Source: JBOGWY01 sp050694015 (GTDB lineage Bacteria; Actinomycetota; CADDZG01; WHSQ01). Taken from it: DNA of 11,376 nt. The stretch is taken from positions 1-11,376 of the forward strand of contig JBOGWY010000042.1 of NCBI GenBank assembly GCA_050694015.1. The letters run 5' to 3'. Position 1 is the stretch's first letter, and each line of letters begins with the position of its first letter. The translations under genes and the position numbers were made by a program. The notes under the pieces were generated by a model. The model was not told the origin of the DNA. It ran no database searches and saw nothing but the letters and a program-made list of their open reading frames with translations. Positions 1 to 6,440 of this stretch are shown here, piece by piece.

Positions 1-2
1 GT

Positions 3-155
3 CTTCTTCATGCGCGGCGCGAGGGCGCTACCAAGTTCTATCGAGCCGATCGCGCGCGCCTCGGGGCCCTGGAGTCCGTCTTGTTGGAGATGTGGAGGAA
101 CGATCTCGATCGACTCGCGGATCTCGCCGAGGCCGAGCAGAAGGGACGTCGCTGA
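3..155 (+). CDS. ArsR-family transcriptional repressor, C-terminal fragment (5' end outside window)
   Basis: An open frame enters from the left edge and stops at TGA 153-155, giving about 50 residues. It reads RREGATKFYRADRARLG, then a Leu/Glu-rich helix (LESVLLEMWRNDLDRLADLA) and a charged end. This matches the end of winged-helix ArsR/SmtB-type repressors: the wing strand with an R-x-G-x-x-x-x-Y-x-A pattern, followed by the C-terminal dimerisation helix with the Trp often seen in the group whose C-terminus reads LEQMW. Such proteins bind promoter DNA as dimers. The sensing site would lie in the missing part, so neither metal nor ligand can be named. No intact partner gene follows: bases 156-347 hold no convincing reading frame. 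The family call rests on only 50 residues. Confidence 0.7.
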   Translation, partial: LLHARREGATKFYRADRARLGALESVLLEMWRNDLDRLADLAEAEQKGRR

Positions 156-275
156 TCGTGATGCGTCACGACGGGACCGACGCAGTTGCTCGGCGCCCCC
201 GCCACCGCGCGTGTGGACTCCCGCATCACCATGAAGGTCGTCAAAGAACAGAAGTAGGTCTCAACCCCCTAGACG

Positions 276-291
276 CCCCTCCCGTCCGGGG
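276..291 (+). terminator. Possible weak terminator after the ArsR gene
   Basis: CCCC (276-279) can pair with GGGG (288-291) across an 8-base loop. Pairing could extend using other C runs at 265-269. It is followed by the only T-rich patch nearby (ACAGATTTAAG). The stem is short and there is no real T run, so this is tentative. Confidence 0.25.
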
Positions 292-309
292 GACAGATTT
301 AAGTCACTC

Positions 310-327
310 CCGCCGCACGAGCGGCGG
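310..327 (+). promoter_or_regulatory. Perfect 7-bp hairpin in the 5' leader of the AOC-barrel gene
   Basis: CCGCCGC (310-316), a four-base loop ACGA (317-320) and GCGGCGG (321-327) form an uninterrupted G:C stem. It ends seven bases before the Shine-Dalgarno sequence GGAGGAGG (335-342). The position suggests effects on translation or mRNA stability, or the end of the upstream transcript. No T tract follows, so a classical terminator is less likely. Confidence 0.5.
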
Positions 328-347
328 ACGTTGTGGAGGAGGCAACA

Positions 348-839
348 ATGCGCACGAGGCTCGGCATCACGATTGCCTTAGTGATCCTGGCGATCACTGG
401 TGGAGTGCTCATGACGACGAGCGCGAGCGGTCAAACGGTTGTAAATGTCGTTTTGCCTCTCGATGGCATCAGGGAGGTCTTGGTAGATGTCAACAGGGAC
501 GGTCTGCGGTTGGGTGACCGGATCGCGGCGCGAGGTCCCTTGCTCGACGAGTCGCAGACGGATCGAGTCGGAACCGCGTATGCGCAGTGCCTGGTACACA
601 AGCGCATCATCAGTCCGGGCCGGGGTCTCTGGAACTGCAACTACGTTCTGGAGCTCGCAGACGGCGAGATCGTGCTCCAGGGGCTCGACCCGCGCGGCCC
701 GGGGGTCTACGAGATGGCGGTGATCGGCGGTACGGGTGCGTACGCCGGCGCGAACGGAGACTCCACTTTCACAGACGTCGGTATCGAGGGTGTCGATCCC
801 AACCCGTACACCGACATGGTGATAAGGCTGGGGGGTTAG
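348..839 (+). CDS. Secreted allene-oxide-cyclase-barrel / dirigent-like protein
   Basis: The product has 163 residues. The ATG at 348 is chosen over an in-frame GTG at 333 because GGAGGAGG (335-342) lies five bases before it. Residues 1-29 form a signal peptide: MRTRLG, a hydrophobic core to about residue 20, then a likely cut near SASG. The rest is strand-rich. It contains LGDRIAARGPLLDES, a Gly-Leu-Trp-Asn-Cys stretch (93-97), EIVLQGLDPRG, and the loop VIGGTGAYAGANGDSTF (125-141). That GGTGAYAGA loop typifies bacterial proteins of the allene-oxide-cyclase-like barrel group, related to plant dirigent and AOC folds. The fold is known, but the bacterial members are mostly uncharacterised, so no reaction is assigned. 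The mature protein has two cysteines (81, 97), which could form a disulfide outside the cell. Its stop overlaps the stop of the convergent carboxypeptidase gene. Confidence 0.8.
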   Translation: MRTRLGITIALVILAITGGVLMTTSASGQTVVNVVLPLDGIREVLVDVNRDGLRLGDRIAARGPLLDESQTDRVGTAYAQCLVHKRIISPGRGLWNCNYVLELADGEIVLQGLDPRGPGVYEMAVIGGTGAYAGANGDSTFTDVGIEGVDPNPYTDMVIRLGG

Positions 840-2137
840 AACTCGCACTTCTCGACGGGTGTCCCCGCGGCTGCATGGCGCGCTCCGCGCTCATCGAGGA
901 GGAGCGGGATGACCGGTTCCGCGACCTGCGCCATCGAGACATAGGTCCCACGCGCCCGGATGCCGAGCAGTCGGAGCGTCGGCTTCAGTTTCTTGACGTC
1001 GTCCTTTCCGAGCGCGTAGCCACAGGGAGGTGGGTCGACAACCTCCTCTTCGGTCGGCTCCTGGTTGTCCGCGCCGCCGAAGAACACCGGTTCGTTCCGT
1101 TCCCGGCCTTCTTGGACCGCGCCGGCACGCGCGTCTTGAGTGATCTTCGCAACCTTAGGACCACGCTCGCGCATGAACCGAAGTACTGAATCGATCGCGA
1201 CGGTGTGGGCGGCGACGCGACGCAACCGCACCGATGGTTCGTTCAGCTCGTCCGGGCCGTTGCGGAGGTCGGCGTCGACGCGCGTCTCGACCAGGATTCC
1301 GAGCGTGTGCCGTAGGCCCATCGCATTGCGCGCGATCCCCTCGTCGCCGTCGCCCGCCGATTGATGGATGTCTTGGTCTGCCACTTCGTACTGGCCGTAC
1401 TCGTCGGTCGAGTAACCCGCCTCTTCTGCGTCCGCGGTGATGTAATCGAGCGCGAGCTGCTGCGCTTGGTCGTGAACGGTGCCGTCTACGTTGAGGTTGC
1501 GCGGCCATAGGACGAGGACCTCATCGTCATACAACACGGGGATCGACGGCCCATACTCATGGAGGTCTATCACTGCTTCCGGTTGCCAGTCCCTCACAAC
1601 GGCGGCCATCGCCTGTCCTTCCTCCGTCTCGAGGTTCAGATGATCGCGGTTCACGTCGACGTCGTCGGAGTTCCCTCGCGTGTTGCCCTCTCTCCCGTCG
1701 GGATTCGCCGACGGGATGAAAAGGATCGTTTGGGTTCGGAGCTGCGCCACCAAAGCGGGATCGTCGGTGAATGCGAGGTCACGAAGCCTGATCAGGCACG
1801 CTTCGCGCCCGGCCGGTTCGTTGCCGTGCTGACTACAGACGAACAGCGTCGTCGGCTGCCGGAGCGCCTGCGCGCGTGAAACGGGCTTCGGGAACCCGAT
1901 GCGCACGAGATGCAATGGCTTCCCACCCTTGGTCTGCCCGATGACTTCCATCCGCACGCGAGGAGACGCGGCGTCGACCTCCTTCAGGAAGGCGACCTCG
2001 TTGTCGTGCGAGGTCCACGTCGCTCCCTCGGACTCCTCGAACTCGGATCGCGGGGGCTCGTCGGCGATGCTCGGGGTCACCGACCCAACGAGCATCAGCA
2101 GTCCAACCATGCCGACCAAAAAGCGCCTGATGATCAC
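836..2137 (-). CDS. Secreted M14-family zinc carboxypeptidase
   Basis: The product has 433 residues from GTG 2137-2135. GGGAGG (2150-2145) lies seven bases upstream, so an in-frame ATG at 2152 that runs through this Shine-Dalgarno is rejected. Residues 1-25 are a signal peptide (IIRR, hydrophobic core, SIADE). The peptidase domain spans roughly 40-320. Zinc ligands fit H104 and E107 in QHGNEPAGRE and H193 in DLHEYG. NPDGREGNTRGN and DVNRDH (R164) supply substrate-binding residues, and E284 in ILVETR fits the catalytic Glu. With all key residues present it should cleave C-terminal residues from peptides, or possibly peptidoglycan stems or gamma-linked substrates, outside the cytoplasm. The substrate cannot be read from sequence. 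After an acidic linker (about 342-370), a C-terminal segment from C372 to C431 may be a small disulfide-closed domain. The gene diverges from the small peptide gene at 2331. Confidence 0.9.
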   Translation of the reverse strand: MIIRRFLVGMVGLLMLVGSVTPSIADEPPRSEFEESEGATWTSHDNEVAFLKEVDAASPRVRMEVIGQTKGGKPLHLVRIGFPKPVSRAQALRQPTTLFVCSQHGNEPAGREACLIRLRDLAFTDDPALVAQLRTQTILFIPSANPDGREGNTRGNSDDVDVNRDHLNLETEEGQAMAAVVRDWQPEAVIDLHEYGPSIPVLYDDEVLVLWPRNLNVDGTVHDQAQQLALDYITADAEEAGYSTDEYGQYEVADQDIHQSAGDGDEGIARNAMGLRHTLGILVETRVDADLRNGPDELNEPSVRLRRVAAHTVAIDSVLRFMRERGPKVAKITQDARAGAVQEGRERNEPVFFGGADNQEPTEEEVVDPPPCGYALGKDDVKKLKPTLRLLGIRARGTYVSMAQVAEPVIPLLLDERGARHAAAGTPVEKCEF

Positions 2138-2182
2138 GGTGCCGCCTCCCATAACTCGCCCTGAACAGGGGCATTTCGACGT

Positions 2183-2205
2183 CCGGGGCGGAGGGCCTGC
2201 CCCGG
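2183..2205. promoter_or_regulatory. 7-bp hairpin in the M14 / small-peptide divergent region
   Basis: CCGGGGC (2183-2189) pairs perfectly with GCCCCGG (2199-2205) around a 9-base loop. It lies 46 bases upstream of the M14 start, in that gene's likely leader, and about 125 bases upstream of the peptide gene. In the M14 transcript the loop contains CCUCC, which could pair with GGAGG of that gene's own Shine-Dalgarno. The role is inferred; a symmetric protein site is the alternative. Confidence 0.4.
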
Positions 2206-2330
2206 CGAGACGAGAGTGCGGGGATAACCAAGCGCGTCATCTCGTTCCGACGTTCCAGATCTGGCAGCTTGCCCTGTTTGTGATGAATTGATAGAAACCG
2301 GCAGGCACTGCTGCGACTAGGGAGGGCGAC

Positions 2331-2507
2331 ATGAAGAGACTTCGGGTCCTCGTTGTTACGGGCGTTTGTTTCGCGGGTCTGATCCTGCCCGCGCCCATAG
2401 CGCAAGCGCAAGAGTGCGCACCCGACGACTATGACGCGGGTTGTCAAAGCCAGCGGATGTGCGAACAGATCGCCGAAAAGATTTCGCTCTGGAACTGCAC
2501 CCAGTAA
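2331..2507 (+). CDS. Small secreted four-cysteine peptide, unknown function
   Basis: This is a 58-codon frame from ATG 2331 to TAA 2505-2507, with AGGGAGGG (2319-2326) ideally placed four bases before the start. Residues 1-26 are a textbook signal peptide: MKRLR, hydrophobic core VLVVTGVCFAGLILP, then APIAQA with likely cleavage after A26. The predicted mature peptide is about 32 residues with cysteines at 29, 38, 44 and 56. It starts QECAPDD and ends ISLWNCTQ. Four cysteines in so short an exported chain suggest two disulfides. I do not recognise a family. It could be a disulfide-stabilised extracellular peptide (toxin, signal or inhibitor) or a small envelope protein. It diverges from the M14 carboxypeptidase and converges on the RTX gene. 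The strong ribosome binding site and clean signal peptide argue that it is real despite its size. Confidence 0.7.
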   Translation: MKRLRVLVVTGVCFAGLILPAPIAQAQECAPDDYDAGCQSQRMCEQIAEKISLWNCTQ

Positions 2508-2587
2508 CCCGACGGTAGACGAAAGCTCGACCCGAAAGCTGCCCGCGGCTAGCCTCGATGACTACTTGCGAGGATGTCTGTTCGCCG

Positions 2588-4192
2588 TTACTCGCAGCGA
2601 CGGAGACGGTCGCGACCCGGCCCCCCGGCGCAGCCGTCCCGGCCTCTTCCTCCTGTGAGCCGGTCGTTGCCGCGTCCACCACGGAGGATGTCGGCGCCGC
2701 GGTGACCGCCCATGATGTCGTGGCCCCGGTTGCCTTCGAGGCGGTCGTTCCCAGCCCGTCCCATGATCGTGTCGTTCCCGATCCCGCCGAGGATCAGATC
2801 GGCACCGCCCCTTCCTCGTATGACGTCGTCGCCGCCGGCCCCACAGATGATGTCGACTCCGGGAGTCCCGACCAGGACATCGTCGCCCGGCGTGCCAACT
2901 ATCTGGTTGCGAGCATCACCGTCGAACCCGGGGCAGAGCTCGGCTTCGACGTCGTTCGTTGTCGCCGTCGCAGCGTTGCTCGCGGAGGATTCGTTGCCCG
3001 CCGGATCTCTCGCCTGCGCGGTAAACGAATAGGTGGTACCGGGCGACAGACCGGTGACGGTCGCCGAGGTTCCCGTTACCGACGTCGCGCGATCCGTTCC
3101 GGCGTAGATGTCGTAGCCGGCCACGCTTCGATCGTCGGTGGAAGGCGACCATGACAGCGAGACACTCGTGTCGGTCACACCTGTGACCGCAAGGTTCGAG
3201 GGCGCGGTCGGCGGGGACATGTCGGTGACCGGATCGGGACTGGCGTATCTCCTCAGGAGATCCCGCGTCTTCCCGTAGATCGGGTTCGTAGCCGCATCGC
3301 CGCGGATGTAACGATCGTCCATGAAGCCCCACGCCCTGAGCCCCTGGCGATGGAACGTGGCTAGATTCGCCTCTGTCCATACCTCGTCGAGGAACCGGCC
3401 CCAGGCGTCTCTCTGACAAGCTTCGTCGCCCCAGAACTTGAAGTGAGAGACGAACACCGGCTTTCCGTAACTCCCGAGTTGCTCTATCGCCCTGGGTACT
3501 TGGGTCTTCATCAGATCCACGCGATTGCAACTGTGCATGTGCTGCGCGGCTACGAAGTCGGAGATCCGGATGGCCGGCTCCCACGCGGTCAGGTCGCGGG
3601 TCCGTGCGTTCAGCCAGCCGTAACCTCCGAAACCCAGACCGACTTCGGCCTGGTCGTAGGTGGCATGGATCCGCTCCACCGCTTCCACATAGGCGCTGCG
3701 AAGCGAATCGAAATAGGCCGGATCCTTGGAATACGTTTCGAGTTCCGTGAACAGAACTACGTACAGGGGCCCATAGTGCGGGCCGTTCCCCTTGAAGATC
3801 CTCGTCAGTAACTCGATGTCGGTCTGGAACTGGTCGCTCACGGCATAGGCGGGGTCGTTGGCGAGCCACACCACCAGCTCCATGGCATGACCCTTGCCGT
3901 ACCAGTTCGACATCGTGTCGGTGTCTTGGTAACCGCTCATCCAGCCGAGATTCCCGCGCCCGTTGTACCAAGACGTGATCATCTTCACCGGCGCGTCGTG
4001 GAAGATCGGCCGGTTGGTGGCGACTCCGATCTGGTCGCCCAGTCCGAATATGAATCGCGGCGACGAGGGGGCCTCGTCATCCGTCTCTTGCAATTGAGAG
4101 CCGAAGGCCTGCGAGCCCGGCGCCACTGCGAGCGCGATGAGTGGAAACAGGAACGCGCCGATCGCGACTCTCAGCGATGCTCTCCTAGACAC
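2588..4192 (-). CDS. Secreted multidomain protein: enzyme-like domain, FN3, RTX calcium-binding repeats
   Basis: The product has 534 residues from GTG 4192-4190, behind a modest GGGGCGG. A signal peptide covers 1-29 (SRRASLRVAIG, hydrophobic core, GSQAF). Residues 45-320 form an uncharacterised domain with features of a glycoside-hydrolase-like barrel: FIFGLGDQIG, MITSWYNGRG, LYVVLFTELETY (E150, E152), GLGFGGYGWL, KPVFVSHFKFWGDEA and GLRAWGFMDDRY. The acidic residues near E150 and D256/E257 are guesses for active-site residues. A fibronectin type III domain spans about 327-412 (PPTAPSNLAVTGV to ATATT). Residues 431-530 hold about eleven nonapeptides of G-G-x-G-x-D-x-x-x type (GGIGNDTIM, GGRGNDRLT), the RTX beta-roll that folds with calcium after export. 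It probably acts on or attaches to extracellular polymers. The gene lies 111 bases downstream of the ANTAR regulator on the same strand, so it may be co-transcribed with it or controlled by it. Confidence 0.85.
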   Translation of the reverse strand: MSRRASLRVAIGAFLFPLIALAVAPGSQAFGSQLQETDDEAPSSPRFIFGLGDQIGVATNRPIFHDAPVKMITSWYNGRGNLGWMSGYQDTDTMSNWYGKGHAMELVVWLANDPAYAVSDQFQTDIELLTRIFKGNGPHYGPLYVVLFTELETYSKDPAYFDSLRSAYVEAVERIHATYDQAEVGLGFGGYGWLNARTRDLTAWEPAIRISDFVAAQHMHSCNRVDLMKTQVPRAIEQLGSYGKPVFVSHFKFWGDEACQRDAWGRFLDEVWTEANLATFHRQGLRAWGFMDDRYIRGDAATNPIYGKTRDLLRRYASPDPVTDMSPPTAPSNLAVTGVTDTSVSLSWSPSTDDRSVAGYDIYAGTDRATSVTGTSATVTGLSPGTTYSFTAQARDPAGNESSASNAATATTNDVEAELCPGFDGDARNQIVGTPGDDVLVGTPGVDIICGAGGDDVIRGRGGADLILGGIGNDTIMGRAGNDRLEGNRGHDIMGGHRGADILRGGRGNDRLTGGRGRDGCAGGPGRDRLRRCE

Positions 4193-4303
4193 GGTGCCGC
4201 CCCTTTGCGAATCGATCCTCGATGCCCGCCACGCATTCTCCGGGTCGGAGGTGGGGACGACAAGCAGACCGGGCGTGCCGAAGATGTAGCGCGACTGAGG
4301 GCG

Positions 4304-5020
4304 CTAGGTTCCCTGCGCGCGGTTCTTCTTGACGGCTTCGTCCACGATTTTCTGAGCGATGTCCCGGAGCTTGATGTTCGTGTTCTGAGACAGACGGGTG
4401 AGCATGTCGAATGCCTCGTCCTCGCTCACACCTTCCTGTGCCATCAGGATGCCCTTTGCCTCCCCGATGATCTCGCGCGTCTTGATGGCTTCCGTGAGTT
4501 GCTCCGCCAGCTTGAGTGCCGACTCGTAGACTCGGGCATTCGATATGGCCACGGCTGCTTGGCCGGCCATAAGCATCCCGAGCGCCCGGTCTCCGTCACC
4601 GAACGCTCTCGGCGTCTTCGCGTAGAGGTTCAGCGCTCCGATCGTCTTACCGCCGGCCGTAAGCGGAAGAGAAAGGGTGGCGCCGAGCCCGTCACGGGCG
4701 GCGGTCTGTGTGAATGAAGGCCAGCGTGTTTCCGTCGCGATGTCTTCGATCATCACGACCTCCTCCGAGATCACGGCCTGGAGACAGGGACCCTCGCGGT
4801 TGTCGTACTGGTCCACGTCGATCTTCAGGGTGAAGTCGTCGGTTGCGGCGGCGGATGAGGCGTGAAGGTCGTCCACGATGGTGACGCCTGCAGAGTCGCA
4901 GCCGGCGCGCGCGAGTGCCACCACCCTGTCGAGCGTCGACTGCAATGTCTCTTCCGATAGCAGGAGATCGTGTAACTCGGTGAGACTCTCTACGATTTCT
5001 GTGCTGTAAGGCTCTTCCAA
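4304..5020 (-). CDS. GAF-ANTAR RNA-binding antiterminator-type regulator
   Basis: The product has 238 residues from TTG 5020-5018, chosen because GGAGAGG (5032-5026) lies five bases upstream. A GTG at 5059 behind GAGGGG would add 13 residues that do not look like the family. The GAF sensor domain spans about 15-165 and includes DSAGVTIVDD, REGPCLQAV, W100-P101, LSLPL and GALNLYAKTPRAF. The ANTAR domain spans about 175-230 and includes LTEAIKTREIIGEAKG, ILMAQEGVSEDEAFDML and NIKLRDIAQKIVD. ANTAR domains bind paired stem-loops in nascent RNA and prevent termination. In actinobacteria GAF-ANTAR proteins are soluble stress or signal regulators, and the GAF ligand is not readable from sequence. 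A likely target is its own leader or that of the downstream RTX gene. There is no histidine kinase or receiver domain nearby. Confidence 0.9.
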   Translation of the reverse strand: MEEPYSTEIVESLTELHDLLLSEETLQSTLDRVVALARAGCDSAGVTIVDDLHASSAAATDDFTLKIDVDQYDNREGPCLQAVISEEVVMIEDIATETRWPSFTQTAARDGLGATLSLPLTAGGKTIGALNLYAKTPRAFGDGDRALGMLMAGQAAVAISNARVYESALKLAEQLTEAIKTREIIGEAKGILMAQEGVSEDEAFDMLTRLSQNTNIKLRDIAQKIVDEAVKKNRAQGT

Positions 5021-5076
5021 GTGATCCTCTCCGAGCCAAAGCCGGAGAGTCGGTGGCACGTTGGCCCCTCAGCTGA

Positions 5077-5092
5077 CGCCCCTAACGGGGCG
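5077..5092 (-). promoter_or_regulatory. 6-bp hairpin in the leader of the ANTAR gene
   Basis: CGCCCC and GGGGCG pair perfectly around a four-base loop (GUUA in the minus-strand RNA). It lies 56 bases before the TTG start, or 17 before the alternative GTG. A second, looser G:C hairpin is possible at 5161-5187 (GCCCCG pairing with CGGGGC). This fits a structured leader, possibly autoregulatory. The loop is not the A1/G4 hexaloop described for ANTAR targets. Confidence 0.4.
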
Positions 5093-5296
5093 GGGGACGC
5101 CCGTCACTGGAGCGTCTCCGACCGCAGGCTACGCCCTCCCGTGGCTAATACCAAGCACAGGCCCCGTCGTGCGGCCGTTACCGGGGCGGCTTTTCCGGGT
5201 AGATGGATTGCGCGGGGTTGAGCACTAGCGCGGAGGCGGCGTGGTTCCCTGCGAACTTCCTCCCGTCTCCGGGCTAGGCCCCGCCGCAGTTGCCCG

Positions 5297-5302
5297 TACG
5301 GT
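5297..5302 (+). promoter_or_regulatory. Candidate -10 element for a leaderless transcript
   Basis: TACGGT fits the actinobacterial TANNNT -10 pattern. It ends six bases before GTG 5309, so transcription would start at the start codon. No Shine-Dalgarno is present. I see no convincing -35. Confidence 0.35.
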
Positions 5303-5308
5303 GTGGCC

Positions 5309-5875
5309 GTGGCCGAAGTCTTGTTGTTCCACCATGCGCAGGGACTGACGGCCGGGTGCGTGTCCTTCGCGGACGAGCTGCGCGCCGCGGGACACATCGT
5401 CCACGTGCCCGATCTGTACAACGGGAAGACGTTCGACGACCTCAACGAGGGCGTCGCCCACGCCGAGAGTGTGGGCTTCGATGTCATCCGCGAACGCGGT
5501 CGGCGCGCGGCCGCCCGCTTGCCCGGCGAGCTCGTGTACGCCGGCTTCTCCCTCGGCGCGCTCCCGGCGCAGGATCTCGCGCAAACGCGTCCGGGTGCCA
5601 AGGGCGCGGTGATCATGCATGCGGCCATGCAACCGTCTGGTTTCGGGACACCGTGGCCCGATGGGGTGCCGCTCCAGGTCCACACGATGGATAGAGACTC
5701 GTGGGGCGATCCCGACGTCGCGCGGGAGCTGTCGGAGACGCTCGATGAGGCCGAGGTGTTCCTCTATCCCGGCGACCGTCATCTGTTCACCGACGAGAGC
5801 CTCGCGGACTACGACGCCACCGCCGCGGATCTCGTGATGCAGCGGGTGCTCGCTTTCCTCGACGACATCGAGTAG
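5309..5875 (+). CDS. Dienelactone-hydrolase-family alpha/beta hydrolase
   Basis: The product has 188 residues. GTG 5309 is preferred over GTG 5303 because MAEVLLFHHAQGLT is the usual beginning of this family and a -10-like element sits six bases upstream, suggesting leaderless translation. The protein is a compact alpha/beta hydrolase. The nucleophile elbow is GFSLG (serine near residue 81), the acid is an Asp in TMDRDSWGD (near 128-130), and the histidine is in YPGDRHLF (H158). Serine replaces the cysteine found in classical dienelactone hydrolases, as is common in this short group. It probably hydrolyses small esters or lactones in the cytosol. The substrate is unknown and there is no chlorocatechol pathway nearby. 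The gene is divergent from the ANTAR regulator. A BON-domain gene follows 79 bases later on the same strand. Confidence 0.85.
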   Translation: MAEVLLFHHAQGLTAGCVSFADELRAAGHIVHVPDLYNGKTFDDLNEGVAHAESVGFDVIRERGRRAAARLPGELVYAGFSLGALPAQDLAQTRPGAKGAVIMHAAMQPSGFGTPWPDGVPLQVHTMDRDSWGDPDVARELSETLDEAEVFLYPGDRHLFTDESLADYDATAADLVMQRVLAFLDDIE

Positions 5876-5954
5876 CCGGCCCGGGTGCTCGTTATGCATC
5901 CGCCTCCCTGGGTAGGAATCACGAGACGTCCCGGCGAGCCAAGGGAGGCGCTCG

Positions 5955-6392
5955 ATGAAACGTCTCGTTCCTGCCGCGATCGGCGCGGCACTCATGTACC
6001 TCTTCGACCCCGAGCTCGGACGGACGCGCCGGGCCAAGTTGAGCGACCAGCTCGGGGGGCTGATGCGGCGCGTGGGTCGTGAAACCGAACGCCGCACCGA
6101 GTACGCACGCGGCCACGCCGAAGGCCTCCGTCACATGGCATCGTCGGACTCGCCGCCGGCCAGCGATGCAGCCCTGACCGCGAAGGTCGAGAGCGAGGTC
6201 CTAAGTCGTTGGCACTACCCCAAGGGCTCGATCAACGTGAACAGCGTCGGCGGCGTCGTCGAATTGCGCGGGGTCTGTGAGAGTCCCGAGCAGATAAGCG
6301 ACCTCGAAGCCGACGTCCGCAAGGTGACCGGAGTCATCGACGTCCACAACTTCCTGCATCTTCCCGGGACGCCCGCGCCGAACCTTCAGTGA
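5955..6392 (+). CDS. BON-domain protein with N-terminal membrane segment
   Basis: The product has 145 residues from ATG 5955, behind AGGGAGG eight bases upstream. Residues 4-17 are a short hydrophobic stretch (LVPAAIGAALMYLF) running into FDPELGRTRRAKL, a glycine/basic motif typical of actinobacterial BON proteins near the membrane. An Arg/Glu-rich helix covers 33-60, and the BON domain covers about 72-136 (ALTAKVESEVLSRW, INVNSVGGVVELRGV, DLEADVRKVTGVIDVHNFLHL). BON domains are thought to bind phospholipid or envelope surfaces and often appear in osmotic or general stress proteins. The gene is 48 bases upstream of the CBS-pair gene and probably shares its transcript. The fold is secure; the precise role is not known. 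Confidence 0.88.
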   Translation: MKRLVPAAIGAALMYLFDPELGRTRRAKLSDQLGGLMRRVGRETERRTEYARGHAEGLRHMASSDSPPASDAALTAKVESEVLSRWHYPKGSINVNSVGGVVELRGVCESPEQISDLEADVRKVTGVIDVHNFLHLPGTPAPNLQ

Positions 6393-6440
6393 GCAGGACG
6401 GCACCCTGATCAGATAAGGACGAGGAAAGGGAGGAGAACG

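Noticed and set aside
156..257. Possible remnant reading VDSRITMKVVKEQK after the ArsR gene
   Set aside because: It has no start codon with a ribosome site, is under 35 codons, and the resemblance to an SRPBCC N-terminus is too slight to call a pseudogene.
2221..2290. Cyclic-di-GMP riboswitch suggested by ACAGGGCAAGC on the minus strand
   Set aside because: The other conserved part (GACGCAAAGCC and the receptor helix) is absent, so only a short chance match remains.
2553..2573. Hairpin CCTCG...CGAGG between the convergent peptide and RTX genes
   Set aside because: The stem is 5 bp with an 11-base loop and no T run, too weak to call a terminator.
2588..2900. Tandem DNA repeat resembling a CRISPR or minisatellite
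   Set aside because: The periodicity is 27 bases and encodes RTX nonapeptides. The units diverge at the DNA level and there are no spacers.
2916..3971. Second minus-strand frame inside the RTX gene
   Set aside because: The Arg-rich product is a +1 shadow of the frame that carries the signal peptide, FN3 and RTX motifs.
3887..4717. Plus-strand frame across the RTX start and the ANTAR gene
   Set aside because: It is antisense to two well-supported genes and to the gap between them, with Arg/Asp-rich shadow composition and no ribosome site or motif.
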